The notes under the pieces: generated by a model
Seen by the model: only the letters and a program-made list of their open reading frames with translations
Told to the model about the DNA's origin: nothing
Database searches by the model: none
Program-made: the position numbers and the translations under genes
Shown: positions 25,186 through 33,426 of the stretch, in pieces
Position numbering within the stretch: the first letter of the stretch is position 1
Layout of the letters: each line of letters starts with the position of its first letter
Origin: Nocardia vaccinii NBRC 15922
GTDB taxonomy: Bacteria; Actinomycetota; Actinomycetes; Mycobacteriales; Mycobacteriaceae
Assembly: GCF_001613305.1 (NCBI RefSeq)
Contig: NZ_BDCC01000018.1
Location: 1-42,740, forward strand
Reading direction: 5' to 3'
Length of the DNA: 42,740 nt

Positions 25186-26190
25186 TCAGCCCGCGACGGC
25201 CACGTCGTATCGCAGCCGTAGAGGGATGGACGTTCCCGGCTCGGACTCCTCGTCCTCCGGCTCGGCGACCGCGAACCGCCGCTTACCCGCCGTTTTCGCC
25301 GAATACATGGCTCGGTCGGCGCTGCGCAGCAGGTCGGAGAAATCACAGCCGCGTCCGGGTGGGCAGTACGCCGTACCCACGCTCGCCGACACCGGAATCG
25401 GGCCCGCGGCGGTGGGTACCGGATCGTTCAGCGCGGCCAGCACGTGCTTCGCCACTTCACCGAGGGTGTTGCGGCGGGCCGAGAGCGCGAGCACGAATTC
25501 GTCGCCGCCGTATCGGCAGACGACCGTGTCCTGCGGGCAGGTGACTCGCAGCCGACGCGAAACCTCCACCAGCACTTCGTCTCCGACGCTGTGCCCGTAA
25601 CCGTCGTTGATCTGTTTGAAGTCGTCCACGTCGATGAGCAGCAGGCCGACGCCGCGCGAGCGGTCGGCCGCCATCAGGCGCACCCGCTCCTGCAGCAGGG
25701 AGCGGTTGGCCAGATCGGTGAGCGCGTCATGGGTGGCCTCGTGTCGCAGCTGGTGGTGCAGCTGTGCGATTTCCTGGACCCGGACCGAGACCCGCTCCTC
25801 GAGATTGGCCTCCTGCTGCGCGAGCGCCTGCTGTTGCAGCGCCTCGGCGTAGCTCTCGATGGCGTGGCTGGCCACGAGGGGCCAGCGGGTGGCTATGAGC
25901 GAGCCGGGACACCCCGGTGCGAAGCCGAGCAGCGCGCGGCTGGCGGGGGCCAGCATGCGGGTGCGGTCGAACGGCGCTTCGGCCAGTCGCCGCCCGATGC
26001 CGCGGGCCGGTCGAACCGGGAACGGTTCCGAACGCGCCAGATCCAGTAGTTCGTTGATGAGCGAGGCGAAGACCCGCTCGAGATGTGCGGGCTGAATCGT
26101 CAGTCCGCTGCTGGGATAGACCGCGGAAACCCAGTACCGGGACGTCGTGGTGACCGCGGCGGCGGTCACCGGATCGATATCGGCGAGCAT
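25186..26190 (-). CDS. GGDEF-domain diguanylate cyclase
   Basis: A 334-residue protein. The C-terminal GGDEF domain (ATHDALTDLANRSLL, LLIDVDDFKQINDGYGHSVGDEVL, RYGGDEF at 226-232) has an intact active-site loop for making c-di-GMP from GTP. There is no RxxD inhibitory site just before GGDEF. The N-terminal about 110 residues form an unrecognised, probably helical sensor region, joined by a coiled coil (AEALQQQALAQQEANLEERVSVRVQEIAQLHHQL). ATG 26190 has GAGGTG 6 nt upstream. No membrane segment is seen. Confidence 0.9.
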   Translation of the reverse strand: MLADIDPVTAAAVTTTSRYWVSAVYPSSGLTIQPAHLERVFASLINELLDLARSEPFPVRPARGIGRRLAEAPFDRTRMLAPASRALLGFAPGCPGSLIATRWPLVASHAIESYAEALQQQALAQQEANLEERVSVRVQEIAQLHHQLRHEATHDALTDLANRSLLQERVRLMAADRSRGVGLLLIDVDDFKQINDGYGHSVGDEVLVEVSRRLRVTCPQDTVVCRYGGDEFVLALSARRNTLGEVAKHVLAALNDPVPTAAGPIPVSASVGTAYCPPGRGCDFSDLLRSADRAMYSAKTAGKRRFAVAEPEDEESEPGTSIPLRLRYDVAVAG

Positions 26191-26687
26191 GGCGCTCACC
26201 TCGTACAGACGTCACGGGGCGCGCCGGGCGCGCCGACTGTGCTCTCCGGACCCAAACCCTCCGGATCATGCCTACTGCTATGCGGTCCGCTCCACCGAAC
26301 TCGGTGCATGCTCACCGCCCCCTTTCCAGATACCCCCGTCCGGCAAAACGATCCTAGCAAGCCACCCGACTCCGAAAAATGCTGTTTTCCAACCTCTTCC
26401 GGAATTCGGTGAATGGCAACGCGTAGGTCATCGCCCCGAGTCGCGGTGTCACCCGCTGCATCCAGCGTGTCTCTCGCGACTCGCCGAGCGTCACCGGCAG
26501 ATGCGGGCGGGCGTTGCTGTGACATCCGTCTCGCTCAGCTGTGGCGCGGCCGATCCGGGCTCGTCCCGGAGCCGATCTCGTCGATCCGGCGGCGCGCCTG
26601 GCAGGGCGATTGGCATTTCCGAAGTGAGGTTCGGTACAGTCTCAGACGCAGACGACATCGAGGCGATCCCGTCGGTGTCGTGTGCCT
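26191..26687. other. 497-bp gap upstream of the tRNA pair
   Basis: No open frame here has coding character. It contains a possible tRNA promoter, TTGGCA (26610-26615) and TACAGT (26635-26640) with a 19-nt spacer, 47 nt before tRNA-Gly. Confidence 0.4.
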
Positions 26688-26758
<71 letters not shown>

Positions 26759-26781
26759 CTGGCGGTCCGCTGTGGCCCCTC

Positions 26782-26855
26782 CGGGATGTAGCGCAGCTTG
26801 GTAGCGCATCCGCTTTGGGAGCGGAGGGTCGCAGGTTCAAATCCTGTCATCCCGA
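26782..26855 (+). tRNA. tRNA-Pro (TGG anticodon)
   Basis: A full cloverleaf: acceptor CGGGATG/CATCCCG, D arm GCGC...GCGC, anticodon stem TCCGC/GCGGA with loop TTTGGGA (anticodon TGG, 26816-26818), T arm GCAGG TTCAAAT CCTGT. Discriminator A; CCA is not encoded. It lies 23 nt after tRNA-Gly, so one transcript is likely. Confidence 0.95.
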
Positions 26856-26872
26856 CTGTAATTTCTTGTTGC

Positions 26873-27043
26873 TCAACGAGATCCGGTCCCCCGGACTCCG
26901 GGGCCGATTCCGGTGAGGCCGGCGCAGATGGTGATGTCGGCGTCCTGGATGGCCAGGGTCGGCACCACCGGGAGCGGGTCCAGGATGCCGCAGTCTGCGA
27001 GCACCCGCTCGCCGATCACCAGCGGGGAGCTTCGGTCCGGCCA
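26873..27043 (-). pseudogene. Remnant of a patatin-like phospholipase gene
   Basis: A 56-codon open stretch without a start, bounded by stops, with strong G/C third-position bias. It reads SSPLVIGERVLADCGILDPL and then PVVPTLAIQDADITICAGLTG. That matches the second catalytic region of patatin-like phospholipases (usually LVDGGLLDPLPV), with the catalytic Asp followed by Cys-Gly where Gly-Gly is normal. The GxSxG nucleophile half is absent. It starts 18 nt after tRNA-Pro, a usual place for integration or deletion scars. Confidence 0.55.
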
Positions 27044-27046
27044 TCA

Positions 27047-27067
27047 CCTCACACCTCACACCTCACC
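27047..27067. repeat. Three tandem 7-bp CCTCACA units
   Basis: CCTCACA, CCTCACA, CCTCACC directly before the VOC gene promoter. It lies at the end of the patatin remnant and may mark a recombination or slippage point. Confidence 0.7.
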
Positions 27068-27068
27068 G

Positions 27069-27074
27069 TAGGGT
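27069..27074 (+). promoter_or_regulatory. -10 box of leaderless promoter for the VOC gene
   Basis: TAGGGT, 7 nt before the GTG at 27082 and no Shine-Dalgarno, so the mRNA probably begins at the start codon. Confidence 0.5.
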
Positions 27075-27081
27075 CACCGAT

Positions 27082-27585
27082 GTGACCGATTTCGACAATG
27101 CCCTCGGTGGCGAGGTGATCACGCAGGTCGCCTGGGTGGTGACCGATATCGCCGCGACCGAGCAATTCCTGAGCGCCTGCTTCGGCGTGCGCGCCTGGAC
27201 CCGGATGCCGGATGTGCACTTCGGTCCCGAAACCTGTTCCTACCGTGGCGAACCCGCGGATTTCACCGCGCATATCGGACTGTCCTATCGGGGCGCGACG
27301 CAGCTGGAGCTGATCCAACCGGTGCGCGGGGTGTCCATCTACTCCGAATTCCTCGACCGGTCCGGACCCGGATTGCACCACATTTGTTCCGAGCCCGCGG
27401 ATTTCGATGCGGCGGTGGCGGCCGCGATCGCACGGGGAATCGAAATAGTGCAGCAGGGCAATATGTTCGGCGAAATGCGGTTCGCGTATCTCGACGGTGC
27501 GGCCGCGGGTGTGCCGTTCCTGGAACTCGCCGAGATCGGCCCGAATATGCGGAAGATGTTCGAGCGGATCCGGCGGGAGTCATGA
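27082..27585 (+). CDS. VOC/glyoxalase-superfamily protein
   Basis: A 167-residue protein with two beta-alpha-beta-beta-beta modules of the vicinal oxygen chelate fold: QVAWVVTDIAATEQFLSACFGVRAW in the first and GLHHICSEPADFDAAVAAAIARGIEIVQQGNMFGEMRFAYLDG in the second. Potential metal ligands include His in GLHHIC and Glu in FLELAEIG, resembling methylmalonyl-CoA epimerase-like and glyoxalase_4 proteins. Substrate is unknown. A Nudix gene follows 41 nt later with its own -10 box. Confidence 0.85.
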   Translation: MTDFDNALGGEVITQVAWVVTDIAATEQFLSACFGVRAWTRMPDVHFGPETCSYRGEPADFTAHIGLSYRGATQLELIQPVRGVSIYSEFLDRSGPGLHHICSEPADFDAAVAAAIARGIEIVQQGNMFGEMRFAYLDGAAAGVPFLELAEIGPNMRKMFERIRRES

Positions 27586-27614
27586 GCGGCCGGTACGACC
27601 CTGAGCTCGAAATA

Positions 27615-27620
27615 TAGACT
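27615..27620 (+). promoter_or_regulatory. -10 box of leaderless promoter for the Nudix gene
   Basis: TATAGACT spans two overlapping -10 candidates, with TAGACT 6 nt before the ATG at 27627. No Shine-Dalgarno is present. Confidence 0.5.
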
Positions 27621-27626
27621 CCGGCC

Positions 27627-28100
27627 ATGAGATCAAGCGCCGGAGTCCTGCTGTTCCGCCGTGCCTCGGGGATCGAGGTGCTGCTGGGGCATATGGGCGG
27701 GCCGCTGTGGGCGCGCAAGGATCTGGGAGGCTGGTCGATTCCCAAGGGTGAATACGATCCCGAAGCCGAGGACGCGCGGGCGGCTGCGCGCCGGGAGTTC
27801 ACCGAGGAGCTGGGACTGCCGGTGCCCGACGGGGAGTGGATCGAGCTCGGCGAGGTCCGATACGGCAGCGGAGGCAGTAGGAAAGAGCTGACCGTTTGGG
27901 CGGTCGAGGCGAATCTCGACACCGCACAGGTGAATCCGGGTACGTTCGAGATGCAATGGCCGCCGCGGTCCGGCCGGATGCAGCGGTTCCCGGAGGTCGA
28001 TCGTGCCGAATGGTTCGACACCACCGTCGCTCGGGACAAGCTGAGCGCAGGTCAGCGCCCCTGCCTGGACCGCCTCGTCGAACATCTCGCACCCGGCTGA
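27627..28100 (+). CDS. Nudix hydrolase
   Basis: A 157-residue pyrophosphohydrolase. The Nudix box is complete: G-E-Y-D-P-E-A-E-D-A-R-A-A-A-R-R-E-F-T-E-E-L-G-L, fitting Gx5Ex7REUxEExGU that binds Mg2+. N-terminal SAGVLLFRRASGIEVLLGHMGGPLWARKDLGGWSIPKGE is typical of diadenosine tetraphosphate or NDP-sugar hydrolases of the actinobacterial RNA/nucleotide clean-up group. The substrate is not determinable. A histidine kinase gene begins 67 nt downstream with its own control region. Confidence 0.9.
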   Translation: MRSSAGVLLFRRASGIEVLLGHMGGPLWARKDLGGWSIPKGEYDPEAEDARAAARREFTEELGLPVPDGEWIELGEVRYGSGGSRKELTVWAVEANLDTAQVNPGTFEMQWPPRSGRMQRFPEVDRAEWFDTTVARDKLSAGQRPCLDRLVEHLAPG

Positions 28101-28105
28101 CGCGC

Positions 28106-28144
28106 CTGCAGCAAATGCCCAGTCGGCTTGCAGGATTCTCCCAG
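28106..28144 (+). promoter_or_regulatory. Four phased hexamer repeats upstream of the histidine kinase
   Basis: CTGCAG, GCCCAG, TTGCAG and TCCCAG start at 28106, 28117, 28128 and 28139, each separated by 5 nt (11-bp period). A TAGAGA -10-like box (28155-28160) lies 7 nt before the GTG start. The third hexamer ends 21 nt before that box, the same distance as in the two downstream promoters. Confidence 0.6.
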
Positions 28145-28167
28145 CTTCGCTCGGTAGAGATAGGGCG

Positions 28168-29670
28168 GTGACTACCGTATTCCGGCGCACCCGCGCGATG
28201 CTGGGGCGTCGTGTATCGGCGGTCCCGCTGCGTATCGCGCTGGTCGTCGCCATGGTGAGTCTGGCCGGAATAGTCCTGGCCGCCTCCGGAATCGCGGTGA
28301 CCTCCGCTCTGTCGAAGTCGTTGACCGACCGCACCGACGAGCAGTTGTTCGATGCGGCGCACAGCTGGGCCCGGCCCACGCCGATGAAGCTGATCAGCAC
28401 CGGCGCCGGGGAGATGACCTGGGTTCCGGCCGATGCGACCGCGCCGCCGCCGAAACTCGGCTCGGCCGACCAGCCGCACCGTTTCTTCGAACTGCGCCGC
28501 GGTCCCGAGGGGGAGCTGTATCGCATTCAGCCCGATAAGACCACAACGATGCCGAAACTGTCCGGGCTGAAGGCGCGCACCCCGGTGACGGTCCCTTCCG
28601 CCGACGGTGCGGACACCAACTGGCGAGTTCTGTTGACCACCAACTCACATGGTTCGACCATCATCGGTCTGCCGCTCACCGACAATGTCGACATCGTCTC
28701 CAAACTGATCGGCTTCGAGATCGCCACCAGTGTGGGCGCGCTGGTCCTGCTGGGTGCGGGCGGCTATCTGGTGGTACGGCGCAGTCTGCGCCCGCTGAGT
28801 CAGGTGGAGGAGACCGCGGCCGCGATCGCCGGGGGCGATCTGAGCCGTCGTGTGCCGGTGCGCGACGTGGACACCGAGGTCGATCACCTCGCTCGTTCAC
28901 TCAATGTGATGCTCACTCGGATCCAGCAGGGCGTCACCGCGACCGAGGCCTCGGAGGAGGCGGCGCGACGTTCGGAGGCCAAGATGCGGCAGTTCGTCGC
29001 CGATGCCAGTCACGAACTGCGCACCCCGTTGACGACCATCCGCGGTTTCGCCGAACTGTATCGCCAGGGCGCGAGTCAGGATCCGGCGCTGGTGCTCGAA
29101 CGCATCGAGGCCGAGGCCGGGCGGATGGGCCTGCTGGTGGAGGATCTGCTGATGCTGGCGCGCATGGACGCGCAGCGCCCGCTGGAATCGGTCCCGGTGG
29201 ATCTGCTGGCGCTGGCCGGTGACGTGGTGCACGGCGCACAGGCGATGGCCGCCAAGGAGGACGGCCCCAATCACCCTGTGGCGCTGGATATTCGGTCCGG
29301 TCCGGGCACGCTCGAGGTACCCGGCGACGCGGCCCGGCTGCGGCAGGTGCTGGCGAATCTGGTCGGCAACGCGATGGCGCACACGCCGCCGGGCACGCCG
29401 GTGACGGTGCGGCTGACGCCCGGGCAGGACGACGTGCGGATCGAGGTGAGCGATAAGGGGCCCGGTCTGTCGCCCGAGGCGGCCCCGCGCGTTTTCGAGC
29501 GGTTCTATCGCACCGACGCCTCCCGCGCGCGGGCCAGCGGCGGCAGCGGACTGGGTCTGTCGATCGTGCAGGCCTTGGTGACCGCGCACGGCGGTACCGT
29601 GCGGGTGGACACTGCCCCGGGCGAAGGGGCGACCTTCACCGTCGTGCTGCCGCGCACTCGTCCGCGATAA
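28168..29670 (+). CDS. Two-component sensor histidine kinase (HAMP, HisKA, HATPase)
   Basis: A 500-residue membrane kinase. A TM helix at about 22-47 (IALVVAMVSLAGIVLAASGIAV), an extracytoplasmic domain of about 140 residues, a second TM at about 185-205, then HAMP (SLRPLSQVEETAAAIAGGDLSRRV), HisKA with DASHELRTPLTT (phospho-acceptor His282), and HATPase_c with N box LVGNAM, DKGPGLSP (G1) and GSGLGLSIV (G2). GTG 28168 fits a leaderless start. No response regulator is adjacent. Shared upstream repeats tie it to the two glycosyltransferase genes that follow. Confidence 0.94.
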   Translation: MTTVFRRTRAMLGRRVSAVPLRIALVVAMVSLAGIVLAASGIAVTSALSKSLTDRTDEQLFDAAHSWARPTPMKLISTGAGEMTWVPADATAPPPKLGSADQPHRFFELRRGPEGELYRIQPDKTTTMPKLSGLKARTPVTVPSADGADTNWRVLLTTNSHGSTIIGLPLTDNVDIVSKLIGFEIATSVGALVLLGAGGYLVVRRSLRPLSQVEETAAAIAGGDLSRRVPVRDVDTEVDHLARSLNVMLTRIQQGVTATEASEEAARRSEAKMRQFVADASHELRTPLTTIRGFAELYRQGASQDPALVLERIEAEAGRMGLLVEDLLMLARMDAQRPLESVPVDLLALAGDVVHGAQAMAAKEDGPNHPVALDIRSGPGTLEVPGDAARLRQVLANLVGNAMAHTPPGTPVTVRLTPGQDDVRIEVSDKGPGLSPEAAPRVFERFYRTDASRARASGGSGLGLSIVQALVTAHGGTVRVDTAPGEGATFTVVLPRTRPR

Positions 29671-29694
29671 CGGCAGGCCGAGAGTGAAATCGGC

Positions 29695-29733
29695 TCCCAG
29701 CGATCTCGCAGCTCCGATCCAGTGCCCACCAAG
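29695..29733 (+). promoter_or_regulatory. Phased hexamer repeats upstream of the GT2-GtrA gene
   Basis: TCCCAG, TCGCAG, ATCCAG and ACCAAG start at 29695, 29706, 29717 and 29728 (11-bp period; the last is degenerate). GAATCT (29744-29749) 7 nt before the ATG is the likely -10 box of a leaderless promoter; the third hexamer ends 21 nt before it. Confidence 0.6.
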
Positions 29734-29756
29734 GCTGACCGTCGAATCTTGGTGAC

Positions 29757-31097
29757 ATGACCGAGACTTCGACCGTTACCGCTTCGACCGGCAGGGGCGC
29801 GGCGGTTACCGCGCCCGTCCTGGATGTGGTTGTTCCCGTTTACAACGAGGAACGTGATCTCGGCGTCTGCGTGCGCCGGTTGCACGAATTCCTCGGGGAC
29901 GGCTTCCCGTTCAGCGCGCGGATCACCATCGCCGACAACGCGTCCACCGATGCCACCCTCGAGGTCGCGAACTATCTCGCGGCCGAACTGGACGGCGTGC
30001 GGGTGGTGCACCTGGACCGCAAGGGCCGCGGCCGGGCGCTGCGGGCAGTCTGGGAGGCCTCCGACGCACAGGTCGTCGCCTACATGGATGTCGACCTGTC
30101 CACCGATCTCAACGGGCTGTTGCCGCTGGTCGCTCCGCTGGTCTCCGGACATTCGGATCTGGCGATCGGCACCCGTCTGGCGAAGTCCTCCCGCGTGGTG
30201 CGTGGTCCCAAGCGCGAATTCATCTCTCGCTGCTACAACCTGATCCTGAAGGCCTCGCTGCAAGCGCGGTTCTCCGATGCGCAGTGCGGTTTCAAGGCCA
30301 TGCGTACCGATGTGGCGCGCAAGCTGCTGCCGCTGGTGCAGGACGGCGAATGGTTTTTCGATACCGAGCTGCTGGTGCTGGCCGAGCGTTCCGGGTTGCG
30401 GATTCACGAGGTTCCGGTGGACTGGATCGATGATCCGAACTCGAGCGTGAACATCGTGGACACCGCGCGCAAGGATCTGGAAGGCGTCTGGCGGGTCAGC
30501 AAGGAGCTGGCCAAGGGGACGCTGCCGGTGAACGAGCTGCGCGCGGCCATCGGCCGTGAACCGCTGGTCGACGGGGTGCCGCTGGGCATGGTCGGGCAGC
30601 TGGTGCGATTCGGCATCATCGGGGTTATCTCGACGTTGGCCTACATGCTGTTGTATCTGGTGCTACAACCGCTGACCGGCCCGCAAGCCGCGAACTTTCT
30701 TGCGCTGCTGATCACCGCAGTCGGCAACACCGCGGCCAACCGGGCGTTCACCTTCGGTGTGCGCGGCTCGGCCAAGGCCCTTTCGCACCAGGTGCAGGGC
30801 CTGTTGATCTTCGCGTTCACCTGGTTCCTGACCAGTGGCTCGCTGTTCGCCCTGCACCACTGGGTTCCCGGTGCGTCCGTGCACGTGCAGTTGCTGGTGC
30901 TGGTGGTCGCGAATCTGGTCGCCACGCTGATCCGGTTCGTCGCCCTGCGCTGGGTGTTCCGCAACGCCGTTCCCGCCGCCGCGATCCGCAACGAGCGGGC
31001 CGCGAGCGAGATGGTCGCCGCCGACGCGGTCGACCCGCAGGCCGCGACCGCCGAGATGGCACTGGCCTCCCGGGGGGAGCGGCTGTACGCCGACTGA
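29757..31097 (+). CDS. Polyprenyl-phosphate glycosyltransferase (GT2) fused to a GtrA domain
   Basis: A 446-residue protein. Residues about 20-260 form a dolichyl-phosphate-mannose-synthase-like GT-A domain: LDVVVPVYNEERDLG, DNASTDAT, MDVDLSTDL (metal-binding Asp111, Asp113) and DAQCGFKAMR. Residues about 280-410 form a GtrA domain of four membrane helices (QLVRFGIIGVISTLAYMLLYLVL, NRAFTFG). Such fusions move sugar from a nucleotide donor to polyprenyl phosphate and flip the product. The following gene encodes a GT39/83-like enzyme that would use it, as in Bacillus ykcC-ykcB. Confidence 0.92.
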   Translation: MTETSTVTASTGRGAAVTAPVLDVVVPVYNEERDLGVCVRRLHEFLGDGFPFSARITIADNASTDATLEVANYLAAELDGVRVVHLDRKGRGRALRAVWEASDAQVVAYMDVDLSTDLNGLLPLVAPLVSGHSDLAIGTRLAKSSRVVRGPKREFISRCYNLILKASLQARFSDAQCGFKAMRTDVARKLLPLVQDGEWFFDTELLVLAERSGLRIHEVPVDWIDDPNSSVNIVDTARKDLEGVWRVSKELAKGTLPVNELRAAIGREPLVDGVPLGMVGQLVRFGIIGVISTLAYMLLYLVLQPLTGPQAANFLALLITAVGNTAANRAFTFGVRGSAKALSHQVQGLLIFAFTWFLTSGSLFALHHWVPGASVHVQLLVLVVANLVATLIRFVALRWVFRNAVPAAAIRNERAASEMVAADAVDPQAATAEMALASRGERLYAD

Positions 31098-31115
31098 TAA
31101 CTCGATCGGTCATGG

Positions 31116-31149
31116 CCGGGGCCGGGATCCCATAGGACCCCGGCCCCGG
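31116..31149 (+). terminator. Terminator after the GT2-GtrA gene
   Basis: A perfect 11-bp GC stem (CCGGGGCCGGG with CCCGGCCCCGG) and 12-nt loop, 19 nt after the stop. It separates this gene from the next, which has its own repeats and promoter. Confidence 0.8.
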
Positions 31150-31182
31150 TTGCGTCCGGGGCAGCTGTCCGCCGGAGACGGT

Positions 31183-31210
31183 TCCCAGCTTCTTCTCAGC
31201 ATGGTCCCAG
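31183..31210 (+). promoter_or_regulatory. Phased hexamer repeats upstream of the GT39/83-like gene
   Basis: TCCCAG, TCTCAG and TCCCAG at 31183, 31194 and 31205, spaced 5 nt, the clearest example of the repeat. CATCAT (31232-31237) lies 21 nt beyond the third hexamer and 8 nt before the ATG at 31246, the same layout as at 29695. Confidence 0.65.
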
Positions 31211-31245
31211 CAGAGGCGTGGACGGATGGACCATCATTGGTCGCC

Positions 31246-33246
31246 ATGACCGACACCGCGATCGCGCCGAGTGTGCCGAGCAGACTGCCCGCCCGCCCGG
31301 GGCGACGCCTCCCGCGCCGGGAAGATCTGGCCGTGGCCCTGCTGCTGATCGGGACCGCCGTCGCCTATCTGTGGAATCTGGGCGTCAACGGGTGGGCCAA
31401 CTCGTTCTACGCGGCCGCTGTGCAGTCCGGGGCGCATTCGTGGAAGGCGTTCTTCTTCGGTTCCTCCGACTGGGGCAATTCGATCACCGTCGACAAGACC
31501 CCGGCCTCGCTGTGGCCGATGGAGATATCGGCGCGGCTGTTCGGCATGCATCCGTGGAGCATGATGCTGCCGCAAGCGCTGCTGGGCATCGCCTCGGTGG
31601 CGCTGCTGTGGGCGACGTTGCGGCGCACGCACGGCAGTGCCGCGGGCGTTCTCGGTGGGCTCGCGCTGGCGGCGACTCCGGTCGCGGCGCTGATGTTGCG
31701 CTTCGACAACCCGGATACGCTGCTGGTATTCCTGATGCTCGCCGCGGTGTGGGCGATGACCCGCGCGCTCGAGGACGGGCGCTGGCGGTGGCTCGTGTTG
31801 TGCGGAGCATTCGTCGGATTCGGTTTCCTGGCAAAGCAATTGCAGGTGCTGCTGGTGCTGCCCGCGCTCGGGGTGACGTATCTGATCGCCGGGCCGCCGC
31901 GGGTGCTCACCCGGCTGCTGCAACTGTGCGCGGCCGGGGCGGCGATGATCGCGGGTGCGGGTTGGTGGGTTCTCGTCGCCCAGTTGTGGCCGGCTTCCTC
32001 GCGGCCGTACTTCGGTGGCTCCGAACATAATTCGATCATCGAGCTGACGCTCGGCTACAACGGGCTCGGCCGGCTGGGGGTCGGATCGTCGTCGAGCCCC
32101 GTTCCCGGGCCGCCCGGCGGGCACCAGCCCAAGGGGGGATTCTTCGGGTCCTCGCCCGGTATCACCCGGATGTTCCAGGAGACGGTCGGCGGTCAGATCG
32201 CCTGGCTGATCCCGGCGGCCATCGTGCTGCTCGTCGCGGGAATCCTGCTGCGCGGCAAGGTTTCCCGGACCGATCCGCAACGGGCCGCACTGCTGCTGTG
32301 GGGCGGCTGGATGCTGGTCACCGGACTCGTGTTCAGCTTCATGCGGGGTATCTTCCACCAGTACTACACCGTGGCCCTGGCGCCCGCGGTCGCCGGGACC
32401 GTGGGACTCGGCGCGGTGATGGCGTGGCGTGCGCGCGATCGGATGTGGGTTCGGTTCGCCGCGGCGTCGGCCGTCGCGCTGAGTACCGCCGCCGCGATTC
32501 TGCTGCTCTCCCGCACCCCCGATTTCGTGCCGTGGTTGCGTTGGGCGGTGCTGGTCGTCGGCGTGGCGGCCACGGTGGCACTGTTGATCCCCCGGCCACA
32601 CGCCGTCGCGGTGGCGGCGGCGGTGGCCGCCGTGTTGACCGCGCTGGCCGGTCCGGTCGCCTATTCGCTGCAGACGATCGGGACGGCGCATTCCGGCGGC
32701 ATCGTGCTGGCCGGTCCGAGGACACAGTTCGGCGATTTCCCCTTCGGTCCGCCGCCGATACCGGACGAGCCGGAGCGCGGTGCGAGCACGCCGGGGCAGC
32801 GGAACGGCCACGGCGCGCCCGCCGACGCGCAAACCCCTGCGAACCGGACGGGCAGAGGGCATCAGGGGCCGTTCGGCGGCCCTCCCGACCCGGCGCTGAT
32901 CGCGAAGTTGCGTGACGGCGGCCCGAACCACACCTGGACCGCGGCGTCGGTGGGTTCGATGACGTCCTCGGACCTACAACTGGCATCCGGCTACCCGGTG
33001 ATGCCGGTCGGTGGTTTCGCCGGTGGTGACCCGTCGCCGACGTTGCGGCAGTTCCAGGACTACGTCTCCCACGGCCGGATCCACTACTTCATCGGCCGGC
33101 CCGAGGGCATGCGCGGTCCCGGTTCTCGGGATCGGACCTCCACGGCATCGCAGATCACCCGGTGGGTCGAACAGCACTACACCGCGACGGCCATCGGTGG
33201 CCTGCCGGTCTACGACCTCACCGCGCCGCAGCACGCGGCGCGATAA
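31246..33246 (+). CDS. GT39/83-family membrane glycosyltransferase (ArnT/PMT-like, YkcB type)
   Basis: A 666-residue integral membrane protein with about 11-13 helices. The first loop carries the PMT/ArnT-type acidic and aromatic stretch NGWANSFYAAAVQSGAHSWKAFFFGSSDWGNSITVDKTPASLWPM. MLRFDNPDTLLVFLMLAA and FLAKQLQVLLVLPAL follow. The C-terminal soluble domain (LQLASGYPVMPVGGFAGGDPSPTLRQFQDYVSHGRIHYFIG) is typical of the YkcA/YkcB group. It transfers sugar from polyprenyl phosphate to an outer acceptor, unknown here. ATG 31246 agrees with the leaderless promoter. Confidence 0.9.
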   Translation: MTDTAIAPSVPSRLPARPGRRLPRREDLAVALLLIGTAVAYLWNLGVNGWANSFYAAAVQSGAHSWKAFFFGSSDWGNSITVDKTPASLWPMEISARLFGMHPWSMMLPQALLGIASVALLWATLRRTHGSAAGVLGGLALAATPVAALMLRFDNPDTLLVFLMLAAVWAMTRALEDGRWRWLVLCGAFVGFGFLAKQLQVLLVLPALGVTYLIAGPPRVLTRLLQLCAAGAAMIAGAGWWVLVAQLWPASSRPYFGGSEHNSIIELTLGYNGLGRLGVGSSSSPVPGPPGGHQPKGGFFGSSPGITRMFQETVGGQIAWLIPAAIVLLVAGILLRGKVSRTDPQRAALLLWGGWMLVTGLVFSFMRGIFHQYYTVALAPAVAGTVGLGAVMAWRARDRMWVRFAAASAVALSTAAAILLLSRTPDFVPWLRWAVLVVGVAATVALLIPRPHAVAVAAAVAAVLTALAGPVAYSLQTIGTAHSGGIVLAGPRTQFGDFPFGPPPIPDEPERGASTPGQRNGHGAPADAQTPANRTGRGHQGPFGGPPDPALIAKLRDGGPNHTWTAASVGSMTSSDLQLASGYPVMPVGGFAGGDPSPTLRQFQDYVSHGRIHYFIGRPEGMRGPGSRDRTSTASQITRWVEQHYTATAIGGLPVYDLTAPQHAAR

Positions 33247-33253
33247 CCGGTTC

Positions 33254-33328
33254 GGGCCGACCGGCCGGCACGGAGCGATTCTCCGAGCCGACCGGCATGG
33301 TTCCGGAGCCGGATGGGCCGGTCGGCCC
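33254..33328. terminator. Long inverted repeat between convergent GT39-like and pnkp genes
   Basis: GGGCCGACCGGCC (33254-33266) pairs perfectly over 13 bp with GGCCGGTCGGCCC (33316-33328), with a 49-nt spacer that holds a third GCCGACCGGC copy, so alternative stems are possible. It probably stops transcription from both sides. Confidence 0.55.
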
Positions 33329-33426
33329 GCGGGGTGTCACATCCGGAGTGGTTGCCGCGGAAGGGAAGCGAAGGAAAACCGCCGGGGTCCGGTGCATCGT
33401 GATGCGCGGCCGGTTCGCGACGCCGC

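Noticed and set aside
31234..32931. 565-codon open frame opposite the GT39-like gene
   Set aside because: Arg/Gly/His-rich antisense frame with no domain, fully covered by a conserved membrane protein.
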